From: a virus
IMG/VR virus record: IMGVR_UViG_3300031962_000025
Coordinates: 1-20,570 of that record
Reading direction: 5' to 3' (one strand)
Length of the DNA stretch: 20,570 nucleotides
Below the pieces are notes generated by a model. It was not told the origin of the DNA, did no database searches, and worked only from the letters and a program-made list of their open reading frames with translations. A program made the translations under genes and the position numbers. This document shows positions 11,612 through 18,799 of the stretch, piece after piece (within the stretch, counting starts at the first letter, position 1; each line of letters begins with the position of its first letter).

Positions 11612-12283
11612 ATGCCTGCCAACGACTCGGTGGAGTTCGATTACCCGCCTGGTTACACCAAGCCGACTCATGAGTACGGCCAGCCGTTCGGGGATGAGTT
11701 CCATGCCGAAGCGGTTGAGGAGCTTCTCCTCAGCACCGCCGGCTTCACCCAGCGCGGTGTCACGCTGGCGGCCGGCCAGGGCGTGCTGCCCACGGGAACG
11801 ATCATCGCCCGGCATACCGCGTCCGGGAAGTACTTCGCCTACCAGAGCGGCGCCAGCGACGGCAGGCAGATCGCCATCGGCGTGCTGCGGGACTCGCGGG
11901 ACACCGGCGGCCCCGGCGCGGCCAGCCTGTCTGCGTACAACGCGAACACGAACAACGTCAACCCGGACGGCGTGACGCTGGTCGGCGGCAGCGTCGTGTT
12001 CCCGGCCAGCCCGGCGGGCAAGGTCTCCGGCGACGCGCTCGGCAATATGGTGATCCGGGGCATCCTCAACGCCAACATCGTCAGCGGTACCGACACGGCC
12101 AGCCTCATTCCGAACACCAACGGCCTCGGCTCGGGCACGACGATGGCGGTCGCGCTGCTCGGCGCCCGGCTCGTACCGTTCGGCGCTCCGGTGTCTGCCA
12201 GCGGTCCCGTCCCGTTCCCTGGCGGGCCGATGGACGGCAACCCGGCGGGCGGTCCTACCGGGACGAACGCCTTCATTTTCTAG
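11612..12283 (+). CDS. head decoration protein, lambda gpD-like (223 aa)
   Basis: The core GVTLAAGQGVLPTGTIIARH, followed by SGKYFAYQSGASDGRQIAIGVL, is the typical N-terminal fold of phage head decoration proteins, which bind the capsid surface and stabilise it after expansion. The N-terminal arm (residues 1-45) and a Gly/Pro/Ala-rich C-terminus make it longer than gpD (~110 aa). A GGAGCAG Shine-Dalgarno precedes the ATG. It sits between scaffold and capsid, followed by a terminator hairpin. Confidence 0.8.
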   Translation: MPANDSVEFDYPPGYTKPTHEYGQPFGDEFHAEAVEELLLSTAGFTQRGVTLAAGQGVLPTGTIIARHTASGKYFAYQSGASDGRQIAIGVLRDSRDTGGPGAASLSAYNANTNNVNPDGVTLVGGSVVFPASPAGKVSGDALGNMVIRGILNANIVSGTDTASLIPNTNGLGSGTTMAVALLGARLVPFGAPVSASGPVPFPGGPMDGNPAGGPTGTNAFIF

Positions 12284-12315
12284 GATTGAACGGGCCAGGT
12301 CTTGCCCGGTCACGG

Positions 12316-12344
12316 AACCCCCGGATGCCACCGCTCCGGGGGTT
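12316..12344 (+). terminator. terminator-like hairpin between decoration and capsid genes
   Basis: AACCCCCGGA (12316-12325) pairs perfectly with TCCGGGGGTT (12335-12344) around a 9-nt loop, followed by TCCTTCTG, a weak T-tract. A smaller hairpin CGGGC/GCCCG precedes it. The stem is nearly identical to the hairpin after the capsid gene, so it may attenuate or punctuate transcription around the capsid. No gene was found in 12284-12488; a CGATT at 12360 has no start codon at the usual spacing. Confidence 0.65.
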
Positions 12345-12488
12345 TCCTTCTGTCCAGGCCGATTAGGCACGGTAGCCGCGCATGCGGCCAGGCCAGCCAG
12401 GTGGCCCTCCGAGAGAGGGCGGCGCAGGCCGGGCTCCTGTTCAGGGGTCGCTGACACAAGCCGGACACAAGCCCGAGGAGTGACACCC

Positions 12489-13697
12489 GTGCCGGACATC
12501 AGCCTCCTGGAGCCCGTGGTCCTCCGAGGCGTCGTGGAGAAGTTCACGACCCCGGAGACCCTCATGCTGCTCAACAGGCTGGACCAGACGCCGTGGCCGT
12601 TCCCGTCCGCGACGTGGGACGTCATCAAGGGCTCGCGAGCGGTCGCCCGGCCCAACGTCCCGAACAGTGAAGCGCATATCATCTCTCGCCTGGGCCGGAG
12701 CCAGGAGTCGGCCAGCTTCATTTACCTGCGCGAGAAGAAGGTCTTCGAGCCGACCACGCTGCACTGGCTGCGGACGCCGGGTGAAATCGCCAAGATCAAC
12801 GCCGAGCGTGCCGTGCTCAGGGAGATCAACGACCTGAACATGCGCTTCGACAACTTCGCGGAGTGGAGCTGCTGGCAGGCCCTCGGCGGCGGCATTAACT
12901 ACAACTACGCGGACATCCAGGCCGTCGTCGACTTCAAGTTCCCGTCCTCGCACTTCGTCACCCCGGCCACCCCGTGGGTGAACAACACCGCGCTGAAGTA
13001 CTACACGGCGGGCGGCGCCGGCACGGGCTCGCAGAACGACCCGGCCACCCTCGGCCAGGCCAACACCCGGCTGACCGCGCCCGGCGGCACCATCACCTAC
13101 GCCACGCCGGTCAGCATCCTGGAGGATGTCCGGTCCTGGAAGCGCCTGCTTCAGATTCACGGACGGGTGCCGGCGAAGGAGTGCTTCGCCACCTCGGTCA
13201 CGATGATGGCGCTGATGGAGGCATGGGTCTCCGCCGTCACCGGCGCCACGGTGTCCATCCCGGCCACCATGCTGTCCGACCGGATGAAGGACGAGTTCTA
13301 CAGCACGGGCATCATGTCCGGGTTCATGGGCCTGACCTGGACAACCGTGGAGCAGGTTTTCGAGTCAGACCTCGGCAACCTGACCTTCTTCGTGCCAGAC
13401 GGCCAGATGTACCTCGGCAACTACACGGACCAGCGCCCGGTTGAGCTGTTGATCGGCCCGACCGCAGACGACGAGGCTCCCGAGGGCTTCACCGGGAAGT
13501 ACGCCAAGACCTGGAAGGAGAAGGACCCGTCCGCGAGGCAGTACCTGCTGGAATGGCACCTGCTGCCCATCGTGACGCGGCCTGAGCAGATGCTCGTGGC
13601 GACCGGCATCGTCGGCACCACCGGCGGTGCCAGCGCTCCGGCCGGCTACTGGGCCGGCTCCGTGGGCAACGCGCCTGGCGGCGGTACCATCGACTAG
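12489..13697 (+). CDS. major capsid protein (402 aa)
   Basis: The sequence has the HK97-fold capsid layout of the Mu gpT/gpE-like class: an N-terminal arm (PDISLLEPVVLRGVVEKF), a long spine-helix region rich in charged residues (PGEIAKINAERAVLREIND), a variable Gly/Thr-rich insertion at ~160-205, and a C-terminal beta-rich domain (FVPDGQMYLGNYTDQRPVELLIGPT). GTG 12489 is preferred over GTG 12480 because GAGGAG (12475-12480) then lies 8 nt upstream. Terminator-like hairpins on both sides suggest a separately abundant transcript. Length is typical. Confidence 0.87.
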   Translation: MPDISLLEPVVLRGVVEKFTTPETLMLLNRLDQTPWPFPSATWDVIKGSRAVARPNVPNSEAHIISRLGRSQESASFIYLREKKVFEPTTLHWLRTPGEIAKINAERAVLREINDLNMRFDNFAEWSCWQALGGGINYNYADIQAVVDFKFPSSHFVTPATPWVNNTALKYYTAGGAGTGSQNDPATLGQANTRLTAPGGTITYATPVSILEDVRSWKRLLQIHGRVPAKECFATSVTMMALMEAWVSAVTGATVSIPATMLSDRMKDEFYSTGIMSGFMGLTWTTVEQVFESDLGNLTFFVPDGQMYLGNYTDQRPVELLIGPTADDEAPEGFTGKYAKTWKEKDPSARQYLLEWHLLPIVTRPEQMLVATGIVGTTGGASAPAGYWAGSVGNAPGGGTID

Positions 13698-13725
13698 AAG
13701 GCGTACACCTGTTCTCAGTCCAGTC

Positions 13726-13754
13726 AGAACCCCCGGCGGCATACCGGGGGTTCT
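13726..13754 (+). terminator. terminator-like hairpin after the capsid gene
   Basis: AGAACCCCCGG (13726-13736) pairs perfectly with CCGGGGGTTCT (13744-13754), 7-nt loop, followed by GTCGTTAGG. It lies 28 nt after the capsid stop. Confidence 0.7.
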
Positions 13755-13796
13755 GTCGTTAGGCTGACTGAGGTTGCGGAGCCTGTTGCCGGCTGA

Positions 13797-13810
13797 CGAT
13801 TCCCCCGGGC
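13797..13810 (+). promoter_or_regulatory. CGATT start motif (spacer 9) before ATG 13811
   Basis: CGATT CCCCCGGGC follows a TGA trinucleotide directly, although no gene ends there. There is no Shine-Dalgarno. Confidence 0.6.
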
Positions 13811-14557
13811 ATGGCAGGACTTACCGGCGAGCAGGTCGTGGTCGACGTTGTTGCGGCGTCCGAGCGGCTGGTCCCGAGCACGCAACCTACAACTGAACCA
13901 GGGGAAAGATTGGAGGTTGCGCCGGACGCGCCAAGGGAGATTGCAGGTCTGGCCGACGACCAGCCCCCGCAGCACTGCGCGCTGGGGCACGAGACCCCGG
14001 CGGGGTTCCGGTTCTGCCCGACCTGCGGGCTGTCCATGGACGCCCGGCCGTTCGTCCCCGGCGAGCCGCAGCGGCCCAAGCCCGAGGCCGAGCTGACGCC
14101 GGAGGAGACGACTGAGAGGGACCGCCAGCACGCCGAGGCGCTCGCCGTACTGCGCAAGTTCGAGGCCGAGCCGCCGCAGTACCAGCCGGACACGGGCAGG
14201 GGCGTCCTCATTCACTTCATCGAAGACGGGCTGACCGCGTTCGGCCAGGTCTGGTACCGGGGCCAGGAACTCCAGATCAGCCCGGACCACCCGCGCTGGG
14301 CCGAGGCCCTGGGGTGGATCACGCAGGACCGGTACCAGCAGATCGAGCGCTACGGCAGGCAGTTCTTCGACTCCGGTCCCTGGCCCGGCCGCCGGTCCTA
14401 CGCGGACGCGGCGGGCAGCTTCGAGCAGCTCACCGTTACCGACCACCAGGGCAACAAGCTGACGTACGGCGGCCCGTCCGAGGCCGAGCTGCTGGCCGCC
14501 GACGAGGCCGAGCAGCGCCGGGGCCGGAGCGTGCCCGCTGCGCCCGCGTTCAGGTGA
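13811..14557 (+). CDS. protein with an N-terminal zinc ribbon (248 aa)
   Basis: CALGHETPAGFRFCPTCG (~residues 57-74) looks like a single zinc ribbon with ligands C, H, C, C. Before it is a poorly ordered acidic N-terminus, after it a Pro/Glu-rich linker with a helix (ETTERDRQHAEALAVLRKF). Residues ~120-215 form an alpha/beta region (GRGVLIHFIEDGLTAFGQVWYRGQEL, ITQDRYQQIERYGRQFFDSGPW). I recognise no enzymatic motif. Located just after the capsid terminator, where head-tail joining proteins usually start, so a virion or assembly role is possible. The start is fixed by the CGATT motif. Confidence 0.75.
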   Translation: MAGLTGEQVVVDVVAASERLVPSTQPTTEPGERLEVAPDAPREIAGLADDQPPQHCALGHETPAGFRFCPTCGLSMDARPFVPGEPQRPKPEAELTPEETTERDRQHAEALAVLRKFEAEPPQYQPDTGRGVLIHFIEDGLTAFGQVWYRGQELQISPDHPRWAEALGWITQDRYQQIERYGRQFFDSGPWPGRRSYADAAGSFEQLTVTDHQGNKLTYGGPSEAELLAADEAEQRRGRSVPAAPAFR

Positions 14558-14561
14558 GCTG

Positions 14562-14906
14562 ATGACCTTCCCCGCAGGGCTGACCGTCATCCAGGTCACC
14601 GGGCTGCACATCGAGGGCCTGGACGGTACCCCGCTGTCCGGCGTCATCGTCTTCAGCGCCAGCGGGCCGGTCGTCGACCCGGCCGTCAGCGCCCTGCTGG
14701 AGGGCTCGGCGACAGGCGAGGTCACAGACGGTGTGATGGCCCCGGTTACGCTCCCCACGACCGACTGCGTGACCCCCGGGTTCACCTACACCATCACCCA
14801 GCGGTTGCAGACGCCGGACGGCGTGGAAGGCTCGCCGCCGCCGGCTGCCGGGGTGGCCATCCCGCACACGCTCGGCGCCACGGTGGACCTGACGGCGCTG
14901 CTGTAG
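14562..14906 (+). CDS. beta-sandwich structural protein, possibly head fibre or Ig-like (114 aa)
   Basis: A short, all-beta protein: regular hydrophobic strands (LTVIQVTGLHIEG, GVIVFSASG, VMAPVTLPTTD, GFTYTITQRLQT) with Gly/Pro turns, resembling Ig-like or carboxypeptidase-regulatory-like folds used on phage virions. No Cys pair. The ATG lies 4 nt after the previous stop and shares its purine-rich end (CAGGTGAG), so translation is probably coupled. The assignment rests on strand pattern and context only. A CGATT with no start codon follows its stop. Confidence 0.7.
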   Translation: MTFPAGLTVIQVTGLHIEGLDGTPLSGVIVFSASGPVVDPAVSALLEGSATGEVTDGVMAPVTLPTTDCVTPGFTYTITQRLQTPDGVEGSPPPAAGVAIPHTLGATVDLTALL

Positions 14907-15268
14907 CCGATTGCCGGGCGGGGAGCCGTTCGTAAGCCCCGGCGCAGGGTCCGTCAAGGTAGCACCGGGCCGTGGTGGTCGATGCAGTGTCGCCCCAGCG
15001 GTCTCGACTCGGAGTTCTAGCGACCCTCCGCCGGATGGCGGTCAGCGGCTCCCCCTCGTAGTAACTCCCGGAAGCTAGGCCCGGGACAAGCGCAGCGGGG
15101 TGAGAGCCGTGGGTGCCCCCGGGCTGCTCCAGCCGGGCTTGAAGGCGGCTCGCTGCGTGAGCGGACCTCCCGGGCTGGTGAAGGCAGGTCGGCTCAGTGA
15201 GGGAGGGCAGCCTCTCTCCGGCGGTACCGGGCGCGATGCCACTCAGGCGGGTTGCCGGTGGGTACCTG

Positions 15269-15311
15269 AAGGTTAGACATCTAACTCTAACCTTCAACCT
15301 TAACTTTAAGG
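15269..15311. promoter_or_regulatory. AT-rich cluster of inverted repeats
   Basis: AAGGTTAGA (15269-15277) is the exact complement of TCTAACCTT (15286-15294). Nested inside are GTTAG (15272-15276) and CTAAC (15281-15285). A second palindrome CCTTAA-CT-TTAAGG follows at 15298-15311, and AACCTT occurs twice (15289, 15296). The composition contrasts sharply with the flanks. It is a candidate operator, promoter or origin-like element, about 95 nt upstream of the next gene. Confidence 0.55.
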
Positions 15312-15392
15312 ATGCTGGAGGGAGGGAGGTCCCCTGCCCGGAAACAACTAACGGCTCCGGCGACCTGCGGGAACGGCTCCGTCCCGGGCCGA

Positions 15393-15405
15393 CGATATGC
15401 CCGGC
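15393..15405 (+). promoter_or_regulatory. variant start motif CGATA (spacer 8) before ATG 15406
   Basis: CGATA TGCCCGGC precedes ATG 15406, so this ATG is preferred to the in-frame ATG at 15397 that lies inside the motif. Confidence 0.45.
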
Positions 15406-16230
15406 ATGACGACGGACCCGGCCGCTGCCGCCCCAGGGACGCACGACGAGCACGAGGACCATGGCTGGGACATAGAGATTCCAGATCACCCGCCCCGCCG
15501 GGACTCGCCGGAATACGCCGAGAGCCGCCGGAAACTGCATGAGCTGGCCGGCCAGGGCACGTTCTACGGACCTGCCCCGTGCCAGGACCACCACGGCGGC
15601 GGGCTGTGGCTGATGGACGCCGGGGGCTGGTTCCTGGTCCGGAACCTGGCGGGCATCGAGTGGTCCGCCCAGTTCTGCGCCGACCCGGCGAAGGTCAACG
15701 AGCTGCGCCGGAACGCGCAGCGGCTGTACGCCGCGTTCCCCGAGGCCGTCCGGGTGCTCGGCATCGCGGACCTGCTGAGCACCCCGGTGACGGACGCGGC
15801 GGGGGTGGCCCGCTGGACGGACTCGATCTGCAACGCCTCCGTCCCGCTGCCGGCCGGGCTGCATTCCGGCGTGCTGCCCGCCGCTGCCGGGTTCCATCAC
15901 TACCCGGCGCCGGTGGCCGAGATCGTCACGTTCAAGCGCGCCGACTTCGACCTGTTCGTCACCGACAGCGCGGGTCACCAGGCCGCCGTCGTCCCTAATT
16001 CGCCGCCGGGCTCGGGGGATGAGTCGGTGCAGGTGCTGTGGGCCTCGCAGGGCTCGGCGCTGCACGCCGCCCACATGGCCGCCAGGGCGCGCGGGGGAGC
16101 CCTCGTCCTTGACCCGGGTCATGAGGTTGCCCGGCTCGCGTTCGCCCGGCAGCGGGCCGCACAGGCCGCCCGGGATACCTTCCCGTACGATGCCGCCAGC
16201 CAGGGCAGTGCCGGGGAGGAGAGCGCCTGA
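15406..16230 (+). CDS. conserved hypothetical phage protein (274 aa)
   Basis: An acidic, His-rich N-terminus (THDEHEDHGWDIEIPDHPPR) precedes a folded region with FYGPAPCQDHHGGGLWL, WFLVRNLAGIEW, a helical segment around VNELRRNAQRLYAAFPEAVRVLGI, and then TDAAGVARWTDSICNASVPLP and FHHYPAPVAEIVTFKRADFDLFVTD. The pattern is familiar from actinophage virion regions, but I cannot tie it to a known function. The C-terminus is an Ala-rich helix. The start is set by the CGATA motif. It lies 1 nt upstream of the next start, with a GGGGAGGAG sequence at its 3' end serving that gene. Confidence 0.75.
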   Translation: MTTDPAAAAPGTHDEHEDHGWDIEIPDHPPRRDSPEYAESRRKLHELAGQGTFYGPAPCQDHHGGGLWLMDAGGWFLVRNLAGIEWSAQFCADPAKVNELRRNAQRLYAAFPEAVRVLGIADLLSTPVTDAAGVARWTDSICNASVPLPAGLHSGVLPAAAGFHHYPAPVAEIVTFKRADFDLFVTDSAGHQAAVVPNSPPGSGDESVQVLWASQGSALHAAHMAARARGGALVLDPGHEVARLAFARQRAAQAARDTFPYDAASQGSAGEESA

Positions 16231-16231
16231 G

Positions 16232-16819
16232 ATGGCCTGGCCGGTGCCGACGCTGCCCGAGCTGGCTGAGTACACGGGCCGCCCGGAGACGTCCTACACG
16301 TCCTACGCGGTCAGCGCGCTGCTCCAGGCCACCGTCATGTTCACCGCGCTGACCGAGCTGTCGGCCGCCGACTACGCGCCGATGGCGCCGGATGACCAGC
16401 AGCTCGCGAACTCGGGCGTCATGGCGATGGCGGACTGGCTGTACCTGCGCTGGCCCTACCAGCAGGTGCTGGCCAGCCCGATGCAGACCGAGACGGTCGG
16501 CTCGTACAGTTACAGCAAGCCCATCCAGGAGATGGCCCGGAACGCGCAGGCCATCGAAGTGACCGCCGAGAAGACCGGGGTCGACATGTTCGACCTGGCG
16601 GTGCGCCTGCTGGCCCGCCGGACCCGGGCCAACGGCGTGTTCTACGGGCAGGTCACCGGCTTCGAGTGGCATCACCACGAGCGGGACGAGGGCGCCTGGA
16701 TCAAGTGGGATAAGCGCGAGCAGCGCATGGTCCTGACCGGGCCGGCTGATAGAGATCAGTTCGACCTCCAGTTCTTCGGCATCAACGCGCCGCTCTTCCC
16801 CATGGACCCCGGGGTCTAG
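16232..16819 (+). CDS. probable head-tail connector/adaptor protein (195 aa)
   Basis: The N-terminus (PTLPELAEYTGRPETSYTSYAVSALLQATVMFTALTEL) resembles the helical start of phage head-tail adaptor proteins, which dock on the portal. A helical body (MARNAQAIEVTAEKTGVDMFDLAVRLLARR) follows. The C-terminus contains GFEWHHHERDEGAW and FGINAPLFP. Starts well upstream of ATG 16232 are shadows of the preceding gene; 16232 has a strong GGGGAGGAG Shine-Dalgarno. Its position at the start of the neck block supports the role, which is otherwise unproven. Confidence 0.68.
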   Translation: MAWPVPTLPELAEYTGRPETSYTSYAVSALLQATVMFTALTELSAADYAPMAPDDQQLANSGVMAMADWLYLRWPYQQVLASPMQTETVGSYSYSKPIQEMARNAQAIEVTAEKTGVDMFDLAVRLLARRTRANGVFYGQVTGFEWHHHERDEGAWIKWDKREQRMVLTGPADRDQFDLQFFGINAPLFPMDPGV

Positions 16820-16820
16820 C

Positions 16821-16836
16821 CGATTGCAGGTTCAGC
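16821..16836 (+). promoter_or_regulatory. CGATT start motif (spacer 11) before GTG 16837
   Basis: CGATT GCAGGTTCAGC follows the TAG stop by 2 nt. The spacer is longer than elsewhere and includes GCAGG, a possible weak Shine-Dalgarno. Confidence 0.45.
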
Positions 16837-17187
16837 GTGACGTCCCGGGATGAGGTTGCCGTGAGCCTGAACCGCCAGGTCGAGCAGGTCCTCCAGGCCG
16901 TCCGGAGAATCGAGCAGAAGGTGGATGCCCTCATGACCTCCCAGGCCGACATTGACGCCGCAGCCGCCGCCATCCAGGCCGCCGTCACCGACCTCCAGAC
17001 GCAGAGCGGGGCCGTGGCCACCGGGGTGGCCGCCATCCAGGCGGAGATTGCCGCGCTGAGCAAGCAGGGCGTTGACACGACCGGGCTGGACGCCGCCGTG
17101 GCGCTGCTCGCTCCCGCGCAGCAGGGCATGGACGCCGCCGTGGCTACCGTCACCGCCGTGGTGCCCCCGGCTCCGCCCGGCCCCTGA
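16837..17187 (+). CDS. coiled-coil protein (116 aa)
   Basis: Heptad-like pattern from residue ~9 to ~75 (VSLNRQVEQVLQAVRRIEQKV, IDAAAAAIQAAVTDLQTQ, VAAIQAEIAALSKQ) predicts a long coiled coil, followed by Ala/Val-rich helix and a Pro-rich end. Such proteins occur as trimeric fibres or assembly chaperones, but no specific function can be assigned. The GTG start is supported by the CGATT motif; GTG 16861 in frame is an alternative. Confidence 0.75.
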   Translation: MTSRDEVAVSLNRQVEQVLQAVRRIEQKVDALMTSQADIDAAAAAIQAAVTDLQTQSGAVATGVAAIQAEIAALSKQGVDTTGLDAAVALLAPAQQGMDAAVATVTAVVPPAPPGP

Positions 17188-17204
17188 CCGCCCCGTGCTC
17201 CCCG

Positions 17205-17217
17205 CGTATAAGAGAGC
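17205..17217 (+). promoter_or_regulatory. variant start motif CGTAT (spacer 8) before ATG 17218
   Basis: CGTAT AAGAGAGC precedes the ATG at the same spacing as the CGATT sites. It contains TATAAG, which looks like a -10 box placed for a leaderless transcript. Confidence 0.4.
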
Positions 17218-17604
17218 ATGAGTGATATTTACGCGGAGCTGGCCGCCGCTATCCTCGGCAAGCCGGTTTCTCAGGTCGGCAAGGACGAGCGAGCTGTTGC
17301 CAAGCAGGCATACTGGCAGACATACGCGCTGGTAGCCGGGCTGCCGGACAACAAGCCGGTCGCTGAGCTGACGGCCTCGCTGGCCGAGCTGCACCGCGAG
17401 GGCGCGCTGGCGGGGGTCAGCGCGGTCATCCAGGCCCGGGTGGCCATGGTGCGCGGTCAGGTGCCGGTGCCCGGGGGTGACCTGGTGACCGCCGCGATGT
17501 GGCACCAGGCCGCCGAAGCTGTCCGCCCCAGGCTGGAGCGCCTCGCGCTGGCCGCCGCGATCCTCACCATCGAGCTGGACGCGGAGGCGCTGAGCCGTGG
17601 CTGA
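17218..17604 (+). CDS. hypothetical protein with a polymerase motif B-like N-terminus (128 aa)
   Basis: Residues 3-33 (DIYAELAAAILGKPV, then KDERAVAKQAYWQTY) resemble the segment before and including motif B of phage family A DNA polymerases, where an Arg and Lys contact the incoming nucleotide. The spacing to the Tyr is one residue short and the Gly after it is missing, and no other polymerase motif exists. The rest is helical (AELTASLAELHREGALAGVSAVIQARVAM, LERLALAAAILTIELDAEAL). It may be a domesticated fragment or a coincidence. The next gene's GTG overlaps its stop. Function unknown. Confidence 0.7.
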   Translation: MSDIYAELAAAILGKPVSQVGKDERAVAKQAYWQTYALVAGLPDNKPVAELTASLAELHREGALAGVSAVIQARVAMVRGQVPVPGGDLVTAAMWHQAAEAVRPRLERLALAAAILTIELDAEALSRG

Positions 17605-17863
17605 CAACGTGTACGCCAGCATGACCTGGCAGCCTCGCTGGAACGGCGCCGAAGCCGTCGCCGCGCTGACCACCAACGGGGCCGACGTCATGGCCACCGG
17701 GTTCTTCGGGGTGCTCCGGTTCCGGATGGATGACGATGCCTCGGTAGCGGCGATCGTCAGGCACGCCCGTGCGTTCGCCGACATGGTGGAGCACGAGAAG
17801 CTGGACCGGGACACCGCCTGGATGGCCAGCGCTCCGGCTGATGACCGCAACTCGCTGGATTAG
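17597..17863 (+). CDS. hypothetical protein (88 aa)
   Basis: A small alpha/beta protein: NVYASMTWQPRWNGAEAVAAL, then GFFGVLRFRMDDDASVAAIVRHARAFADMVEHEKLDRDTAW. The acidic cluster and the helix ending in VEHEKLDR are its main features. No motif was recognised. The GTG overlaps the previous stop by 8 nt, and the next gene starts 2 nt after its own stop, so it sits in a coupled string of short genes. Confidence 0.7.
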   Translation: MADNVYASMTWQPRWNGAEAVAALTTNGADVMATGFFGVLRFRMDDDASVAAIVRHARAFADMVEHEKLDRDTAWMASAPADDRNSLD

Positions 17864-17865
17864 CT

Positions 17866-18156
17866 GTGCTGCCCGTTCTCCCTCCGCCGCTGGGCCACGG
17901 CGAGTGGTTCGTCATCGCGGAGGGCCGCAACGCCGGGCTGTGGCATATGCGGGGCTGGGTCTTGCACGCGCAGTACTGCGGCCCGCAGGGTGACCCGAGG
18001 CTGAGCGAGTACCTGGCTCACGGCGTGTGCCCGAGGTGCGCGGCGGTGGTCCTGACGAAGCAGACGGGCGCGCCCGGCGACTGGATTGGCCGGGAGGTCA
18101 TGGCGCACGAGGACTGGCACCACCGGACGGACTACCCTCACCCGGCTACGCCGTGA
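17866..18156 (+). CDS. putative zinc-binding small protein (96 aa)
   Basis: Possible ligands are H-x3-C (HAQYC, ~38-42), CPRC (~59-62) and a late His cluster (HEDWHHR). The N-terminal half (EWFVIAEGRNAGLWHMRGWVL) is a compact beta pattern. The arrangement resembles treble-clef or zinc-ribbon folds common among small phage proteins. GTG 17866 starts 2 nt after the upstream TAG. GTGA overlap links it to the next gene. Function unknown. Confidence 0.7.
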   Translation: MLPVLPPPLGHGEWFVIAEGRNAGLWHMRGWVLHAQYCGPQGDPRLSEYLAHGVCPRCAAVVLTKQTGAPGDWIGREVMAHEDWHHRTDYPHPATP

Positions 18157-18362
18157 GTACGCCGGGTGAGGTGGCCGCGCCGTCGTTCACCCGGGGCCGG
18201 GTCTGCTCGCATGACATCCCGGGCCATGCCCGTACGTGCCTGTGCGGGCTGCGCGTCGCTGTAGTTGCCGGGGACTGGCAGCTTGCCCTGTTCGCGTGGA
18301 CCCGCGAGCCCGGCCGTCTTCAGCCGCGCCTGCCGCTGCGCGTCGAGGACGGCGTGCCGTGA
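18153..18362 (+). CDS. small Cys/His protein (69 aa)
   Basis: Contains VCSHDIPGHARTCLCG (~18-33), with C, H, H, C and C spaced like a small zinc knuckle, then a hydrophobic strand region (LRVAVVAGDWQLALFAWTRE). GTG 18153 overlaps the previous stop. An upstream ATG at 18027 lies in the shadow of the preceding gene. The 3' end overlaps the next start. No function assigned. Confidence 0.65.
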   Translation: MSTPGEVAAPSFTRGRVCSHDIPGHARTCLCGLRVAVVAGDWQLALFAWTREPGRLQPRLPLRVEDGVP

Positions 18363-18799
18363 CCAAGCGCGTCCTGGTGACCTGCTCGCGGAGCTGGACC
18401 GACTGGGAGACCGCCCGCCGGATACTGCGCCGCGTGCACGACCTCGCGCCGGACGCCATCCTGGTCTCCGGCCACGCCCGGGTCGGCGACCAGGACCTGG
18501 AGCGCATCTGGCAGGGCCTCGGCGGCGAGGTCGAGCTGCACCCGGTGCTGAGCTGGTACAAGGGCAAGAGGTTCAACAGCCAGGCGGGGTTCGAGCGCAG
18601 CGAGAAGATGGCGGACCTGGGTGCCACCGTGTGCCTGGCCTTCATCGGCCCGTGCGAGAAGGACGACTGCATCATGCGCGGCCTGCACGGCTCGCATGGC
18701 GCTGAGCACTGCGCGGATTACGCCGAGAAGCGGTGCCGCATCCCCGTGCAGCGGTTCCTGGACCCGATTCTCCGGGCGTGCCCGCCCTCACTCACATAG
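18359..18799 (+). CDS. SLOG-domain protein, DUF2493/YspA-like (146 aa)
   Basis: KRVLVTCSRSWTDWETA (3-19) is the first strand and nucleotide-binding turn of the DUF2493/YspA group of SLOG proteins, with Cys where VLVTGSR is usual. SGHARVGDQDLE (~37-48) replaces the common GGARGAD turn. LHPVLSWYKGKRFNSQAGFERSEKMADLGATVCLAFIGP is the conserved middle part, and CRIPVQRF is the last strand. SLOG proteins bind nucleotides or nucleotide-derived ligands and often act in signalling or conflict. Finding one amid neck genes is unusual. GTG 18359 overlaps the previous stop. Substitutions in both ligand-binding turns may alter specificity. Confidence 0.78.
   Translation: MTKRVLVTCSRSWTDWETARRILRRVHDLAPDAILVSGHARVGDQDLERIWQGLGGEVELHPVLSWYKGKRFNSQAGFERSEKMADLGATVCLAFIGPCEKDDCIMRGLHGSHGAEHCADYAEKRCRIPVQRFLDPILRACPPSLT
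18765..18777 (+). promoter_or_regulatory. CGATT start motif (spacer 8) before GTG 18778
   Basis: CGATT CTCCGGGC is identical to the site before ATG 4392, although it lies inside the end of the SLOG gene. Confidence 0.6.

Larger units (their letters stand above)
14907..15405. other. gene-free region of about 500 bp
   Basis: No convincing ORF was seen on either strand; long minus-strand frames look like shadows. It begins with CGATT (14908-14912), but the base triplet 8 nt later is GGG, not a start. The middle (15060-15240) is G-rich with several possible hairpins, for example around CCCGG/CCGGG at ~15118-15140. The right end (15269-15311) is an AT-rich dyad cluster. It may hold a lost gene, a structured RNA or a regulatory region. 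Confidence 0.5.

Noticed and set aside
12382-12483. 33-codon ORF before the capsid gene
   Set aside because: Low-complexity Gly/Pro/Arg sequence with no start signal; the region is better explained as capsid leader.
15197-15409. 70-aa plus-strand ORF over the AT-rich dyads
   Set aside because: Codon bias is poor, there is no start signal, and it runs through the inverted repeats, which look regulatory.
14794-16275. 493-aa minus-strand frame across the gene-free region
   Set aside because: It spans the shadows of two plus-strand genes and has no domain pattern in the non-coding part.
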